NCBI RefSeq assembly: GCF_014898055.3
Contig: NW_023603184.1
Location: forward strand, 35,649,359-35,713,358
Length of the DNA stretch: 64,000 nucleotides
Direction of reading: 5' to 3'
From: Talpa occidentalis
Lineage: Eukaryota > Chordata > Mammalia > Eulipotyphla > Talpidae
In this document: positions 60,601 to 64,000 of the stretch, in pieces
How positions within the stretch are numbered: the first letter of the stretch is position 1
How the letters are laid out: the number at the start of each line of letters is the position of its first letter
Program-made: the position numbers and the translations under genes
Notes under the pieces: generated by a model
Told to the model about the DNA's origin: nothing
Seen by the model: only the letters and a program-made list of their open reading frames with translations
Databases searched by the model: none

Positions 60601-63529
60601 AGGAAGGAAGCAGGATGGAGCCAGGAGACCTGGAGGAGGCGCATGGAGCCTAGAGACTCGTGAAGAAACTGCGCTTGTCTTTTGGTCGTGGACTGGGTGA
60701 CACAGATGTGGGTGAGACCCGTGGGGAGGTGACAATGGCAGCTTTTATCTTGATGTTGATTTTGCTCTTCTCCTTCTGGGCTTGTCTGGTAGTTTCTGAC
60801 CCTTTTCTGTGGGTCCCCACTGGAAGATGCTTTAGACTTGTGGCAGGCTTTGGGGCCTTGTTCTGGGCCGATCCCATATGGATGGACTTTTACCCACGAG
60901 GGGACGGGTAACTTTGGGTGCTTCATTTAGAAACTAGACTCTTTGCCTTTCCTGTATTGTTTCCTAGTTTTATTAAAGTTCCTTCCCATTAAAGTCGCAT
61001 ATGTTTTGTGTTGATGCGGCGGATGGCAGAACCCATTTAGAATAGGCAGGTTTGCGGGGTTTGGGCTGCCCCCTCCCTGTCCTATAATAAGCCTAGTGTT
61101 TCTCTTCCCCCAAAATGTTTAGATAGCCTTTTTTCAAGCAGAAAAAATCAATTTGTGTCCTCTTATTAGGTAGAACTAAGGTAAATCAAATTTTTGTGAG
61201 TCTCATGAGGAAGCGTTATCTTAAAGAGATGACCTAGACTTAGCAACATCTCTAGAAATACTTTTATTTATGTACTTATGCACAGAAGAACTGGGGTGTA
61301 GGCCAGAGGTGAAGGGGGTGAGAGCATTCACCAGAAACAGTGGGGAGCAGAACAGGAGAATTGGCTGAAATACACTGCTGAGGGGGGCAGTGGGCGAGAC
61401 AGAAGTCTGCTGTGCCATGTGTGGGTCAGCTCCCTGGCCCATGATCGAACTCAGACCATTGTGATGATAGGGCTGAGAAGAAACCCCTACGCCATCAGTG
61501 CGGCATGCCAGAAAAAAACTTTTTACGGGAAAGGGTCGCCCCTGGTGGCACAGCAGTTGAGCGCTGGGCTGCAAAGCTGTCGCAGCCTCTGCAGCGCTGG
61601 TTCGTTCCCTGGCCACCAATGAGGGTCCCACATGGCATGCAGACCTCTCCTGATGCCCGCCTCTCCCCTCAGCCATTTACATCAGTCTGTCTGCCTGCTC
61701 TGCTTCCCGCTCTGGCTCTGGTGAATTCTCTCACCCTCCCACGCTTCTGACTGTACCCAGTGCTTGCATAAACAAACAAACAAATAAATACTGTATAAAT
61801 TTAAAAAAAAAAAAACTTTTTACGGAAAAACCTATCTCAAGGCAAGGCAAATATCGAAAGGCAAGGTTGTATCACATGAAATTGTCCCCTCCTGGTCCCA
61901 GAGACCCCCTCTTCCCTCGACACCCAAGGCTCCTAACCCATCCTTAACAGAGGTTATAAATACTGGATCTGGGCCTCCCCCGTGGCACAGGGGTTAAAGT
62001 CTCAGGGTTATCAAGTCATCCCCAGCCACTGTGGCATTGTTATAGGACAGGGAGAGGGGCAGCCCAAGCCCACAAACCTGCCTATTCTAAATGGGTTCTG
62101 CCATCCGCCGCATCAACACAAAACATAGGAGACTTTAATGGGAAGGAACTTTAATAAAACTAGGAAACAACACAGGTAAGGCAAAGAGTCTAGTTTCTAA
62201 ATGAAGCACCCAAAGTTACCCCGTCCCTCGTGGGTAAAAGTCCATCCATATGGGATTGGCCCAGAGCAAGGCCCCAAGGCCTGCCACAAGTCTAAAGCAT
62301 CTTCCAGTGGAGACCCACAGAAAAGGGTCACAAACAACTGGACAAGCCCGGAAGGAAAAGAGCAAAATCAACATCAAGATAAAAGCTGCCATTGTCACCT
62401 CCCCATGGGTCTCACCCACATCTGTGTCACCCCGTCCACGACCAAAAGACAAGCGCAGTTTCTTCACGTGTCTCTAGGCTCATGTGCCTCCTCCAGGTCT
62501 CCTGGCTCCATCCTGCTTCCTTCCTCAGTCTCTTCTGCCGCTTCTCCTCTTCCTGCTCAGCTCCACCCTCCCTTGGGTGGGCAGGGAACCTCCCCCTTTC
62601 CTGGGGACCACCCTGTTACAGCATGAGTTCACCCCTGCCAGGGAGATGATCCACATGGTGCAGCAGACCTCTCCTGTCTCACCCGCTGCTCTCCTCAGCA
62701 GTGTATTTCGGTTAATCTGCTTGTTCTGTTCCCCACTCTGTCTCTGGAGAATCTTCTCACCCCCGCAACACCTCTGGTCTGTACCCCAGTTCTTGAATGC
62801 ATAAATAAATAAATCTTTAAAAATAAATAAACACTGGATCTATTCCATTTTATTTCAGTATTTACAGTCATGTAAAATCTCCATGTGTACGTTATTAAAT
62901 GTGGTCTTTTTCTCCTAATCTGTCTGACATTAATCTCCTTTCTCATCCAATTCCAGAACTTAGAGGAGTGAGGAAATCTTCCCCTGTATCAACACCACAG
63001 GAAGAAAGGAGATCACATACCTCTGAGCTACGGTGACCAGGCAACCAGGAGGAGATTTCCCATCAACTATATATTCTGCTGTTTTAACTGTATTCTGCTC
63101 TCCTACCTGGTACTCCTGGACAATCTCCTCAATGAGGAAGGTCTGGTGACCACGGTGCTCCTGAGACCGCTCACAAAGCCAGCAAATGACTTGCCCATCC
63201 TGCTTACAGAAGAGCAGGAGTTTCTCTCCATGGCGCACACAGAGCTCTTTCTTCTGCTCCCCCTCTGGGCTCATCTTGACTCCTCTGAGCTGCTCCACTA
63301 TGTTGGCCAGATGCCGATTAGGTCGCAGGTGCCCAGGCTCGTAACTGATTCTGCACACGGGGCAGCTGCTCTTCTCTTCCTGGGTTGCCGTGGACTCCTT
63401 GTTGTTTGTAGTGATGCAGGCTCGGCAGAAGCTGTGGCCACAGTCTAGGCTTAGGGGCTCTTTCAAGAGGTCCAGGCAGATGGGGCAGGTCACCTCCTCC
63501 TGGATGCTCACTAAGATGTTTGATGCCAT
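50739..63529 (-). CDS. TRIM5: TRIM5-like gene, copy B (seven coding exons, 498 aa)
   Basis: Spliced CDS: 63529-63107, 60062-59967, 59354-59124, 53959-53937, 52011-51911, 51618-51592, 51334-50739. Exon lengths and phases are identical to copy A, and the joined frame is open for 498 codons. RING and B-box ligands are all present, Trp117 and Arg121 of the B-box are kept, and the coiled coil and SPRY are complete. By inference it is a second functional capsid-binding E3 ligase in tandem with copy A, about 84% identical overall. Introns carry three solo LTRs, a nested 1.5-kb LTR-like element and an L1 absent from or different in copy A. Whether it should be named TRIM5 or TRIM22 needs a phylogeny. 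Confidence 0.9.
51592..51618 (-). CDS. TRIM5: TRIM5 copy B coding exon 6 (27 bp)
   Basis: 27 bp encoding DLASVRCYW, with atttcag acceptor (cag|ACC) and GTAAGG donor. Confidence 0.9.
51911..52011 (-). CDS. TRIM5: TRIM5 copy B coding exon 5 (linker 2)
   Basis: 101 bp with attctag acceptor and GTGAGG donor. The linker contains [19 protein letters not shown]; this copy keeps the family's APDL where copy A has APDM. Confidence 0.9.
52900..53690 (-). repeat. L1 3' fragment (minus)
   Basis: The reverse complement contains L1 ORF2-like [12 protein letters not shown] and [10 protein letters not shown] pieces. It is longer than its partner at 18740-19255. Confidence 0.82.
53937..53959 (-). CDS. TRIM5: TRIM5 copy B coding exon 4 (23-bp microexon)
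   Basis: The microexon encodes DVTDIMQ plus two bases, between tctag and GTATGTG. It is paralogous to 19487-19509. Confidence 0.9.
54604..54640. repeat. (CA)n microsatellite
   Basis: About 14 CA units; the unit A counterpart near 20570 is shorter and interrupted. Confidence 0.95.
55427..56022 (+). mobile_element. 5'-truncated L1, unit B only
   Basis: ORF2 C-terminal text ([38 protein letters not shown]) and an (aaaat)n tail. Flanked by aaa(t)gcaggagg and aaatacaggagg; unit A has the uninterrupted aatatgcaggagg near 21700. Confidence 0.92.
56040..57040. other. TRIM5 copy B intron sequence
   Basis: Partner of 21700-23002, lacking its SINE. No exon. Confidence 0.7.
57045..59119 (+). mobile_element. 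Solo LTR590 abutting TRIM5 exon 3 donor (copy B), split by a nested element
   Basis: TTAC lies at 57041-57044 and 59120-59123, the same duplication as in copy A. The LTR body is 57045-57491 plus 58987-59119. Confidence 0.92.
57492..58986 (-). mobile_element. LTR-like element, 1.5 kb type, unit B only
   Basis: A perfect 5-bp duplication TATTG lies at 57487-57491 and 58987-58991. It is the reverse complement of 3758-6545 without that copy's nested SINEs and LTR. On the minus strand the ends are CTATGGGG...CGCAACA. The 5-bp duplication is typical of ERVL-type integration, but the family is unassigned. Confidence 0.85.
59124..59354 (-). CDS. TRIM5: TRIM5 copy B coding exon 3 (main coiled coil)
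   Basis: This 231-bp exon starts [10 protein letters not shown] after cctaag and ends DMLQ. Its first internal Met is Val here, so an ATG-only ORF would be truncated; the exon itself is fully open. The donor reads CAG|GTAATG because the same LTR insertion as in copy A follows it directly. Eleven of 77 residues differ from copy A. Confidence 0.92.
59967..60062 (-). CDS. TRIM5: TRIM5 copy B coding exon 2 (coiled coil)
   Basis: This 96-bp exon, phase 0-0, starts [10 protein letters not shown] and ends RRISWK, with splice sites as in copy A. Confidence 0.92.
60506..61089 (+). mobile_element. Solo LTR590, unit B only
   Basis: AGCC lies at 60502-60505 and 61090-61093. The empty site is at about 25574 in unit A. 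It is very similar to 33429-34018. Confidence 0.95.
61261..61504 (-). repeat. tRNA-derived SINE (minus), old
   Basis: Partner of 25741-25995. Confidence 0.85.
61535..61808 (+). repeat. tRNA-derived SINE, unit B only
   Basis: Flanked by aaaaaaactttttacgg on both sides; the site is empty near 26005. Confidence 0.92.
61971..62838 (+). repeat. tRNA-derived SINE split by LTR590
   Basis: SINE head at 61971-62037 and body at 62621-62838; partner of 26177-26450. Confidence 0.9.
62038..62620 (-). mobile_element. Solo LTR590 (minus), unit B only
   Basis: GCAT lies at 62034-62037 and 62621-62624. Ends on + are tgttatagg...cctgttaca. It is inserted inside a SINE. Confidence 0.95.
63107..63529 (-). CDS. 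TRIM5: TRIM5 copy B coding exon 1 (RING and B-box 2)
   Basis: Residues 1-141, ending in QEYQ at CAG|GTAGGA. It differs from copy A at eight positions: 41, 47, 77, 87, 113, 117, 127 and 138. The B-box keeps [17 protein letters not shown] zinc ligands are unchanged. Confidence 0.95.
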
Positions 63530-63688
63530 AGCTGTTGCCCCTGCTGCTCACTATCCTGGCTTGTGTCTCTTGCTCACAGATCCCTGTATATTTGAGAAGG
63601 TTGTATTGGAACATGAGAAAGCCAGGATACAATTCTAATTGTATAGAAAACAAGGATAGATAAGATAAAATATTTAAGGAAAAAAAAG

Positions 63689-63955
63689 GGGAAGATCTCC
63701 CTTGTGATGCCAGCACAGCACTATGAAGCTATCTGCAGCCACTGCAGCAGAGTTTCATCTCCGGTCCAGGCAGCTACTCACATAGTGCAGACCTCTCCCG
63801 TCTCACCCACTGGTCCCCCTCAGCAGTGTATTTCATGAGATCCTCCTGTTCTGTTCCTCAGTCTGTCTTTGGTGAATGCTCTCACCCCTCACCTCTGGTT
63901 TGTAGCCCAAAATTCTTGTATGCATGTATAAATAAATCTTTAAAAAAAAAAAAAA
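63689..63955 (+). repeat. tRNA-derived SINE, old
   Basis: Partner of 27315-27582, upstream of TRIM5 copy B exon 1. A small deletion is present in its head. Confidence 0.8.
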
Positions 63956-64000
63956 AAGGAAGAAGACAAGGAAATGCAGTTCCTGGACTCATGAAACTTG

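Larger units (their letters stand above)
40514..64000. repeat. Segmental duplication unit B
   Basis: Tandem copy of 1999-27650. The offset falls from about 38.5 kb at the left end to 36.4 kb at the right end, because unit A carries more private SINEs and LTRs early on and unit B carries more later. The left junction directly follows a partial minus-strand SINE. Confidence 0.92.

Noticed and set aside
1..64000. CRISPR arrays, operons, bacterial promoters or plasmid origins
   Set aside because: The sequence is mammalian; repeats are dispersed retroelements and microsatellites without regular spacers.

Overview
The window is mammalian nuclear DNA, most likely from a bat. The evidence is split coding exons with consensus splice sites, L1 LINE fragments, many LTRs, and dozens of copies of a tRNA-derived SINE with a Pol III A box, a B box and an A-rich tail. 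The SINE is not the vespertilionid VES type. It resembles the tRNA SINEs of rhinolophoid bats, but that is recall and inference, not a database match.

The only intact protein-coding genes I can support are two tandem TRIM5-like genes on the minus strand. Each has seven coding exons of 423, 96, 231, 23, 101, 27 and 596 bp, the TRIM5/TRIM22-type architecture (RING, B-box 2, coiled coil, linker, B30.2/SPRY). Copy A runs 27150 to 16275 and copy B 63529 to 50739. Joined at the splice sites, each gives an uninterrupted 498-residue protein. They differ at about 82 residues, 47 of them in the last 194 residues (SPRY) and only 8 in the 141-residue RING/B-box exon.

Layout: 1-1998 is LTR-rich sequence. 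From 1999 to about 27650 is duplication unit A (3' flank, then TRIM5 copy A). From 27650 to 40513 is a spacer of nested retroelements: several LTR families, an ERV1-like remnant with the end of pol, env and a 3' LTR, two class II-type LTRs with 6-bp target duplications, an ATP5PB processed pseudogene and L1 pieces. From 40514 to the window end is duplication unit B (same order, TRIM5 copy B). The units are co-linear and only a few percent diverged outside the exons. Copy-specific SINE, L1 and LTR insertions show that both kept collecting retroelements after duplication.

The two genes are expected to encode cytoplasmic E3 ubiquitin ligases that recognise retroviral capsids through the SPRY domain. 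The points most worth checking are the concentration of A/B differences in the SPRY variable loops, an LTR inserted 4 bp inside the splice donor of the main coiled-coil exon in both copies, and a Trp-to-Leu change in the copy A B-box.

Limits: noncoding first exons, promoters and poly(A) sites were not established. Repeat family names are descriptive, and repeat boundaries are approximate unless target-site duplications are given.
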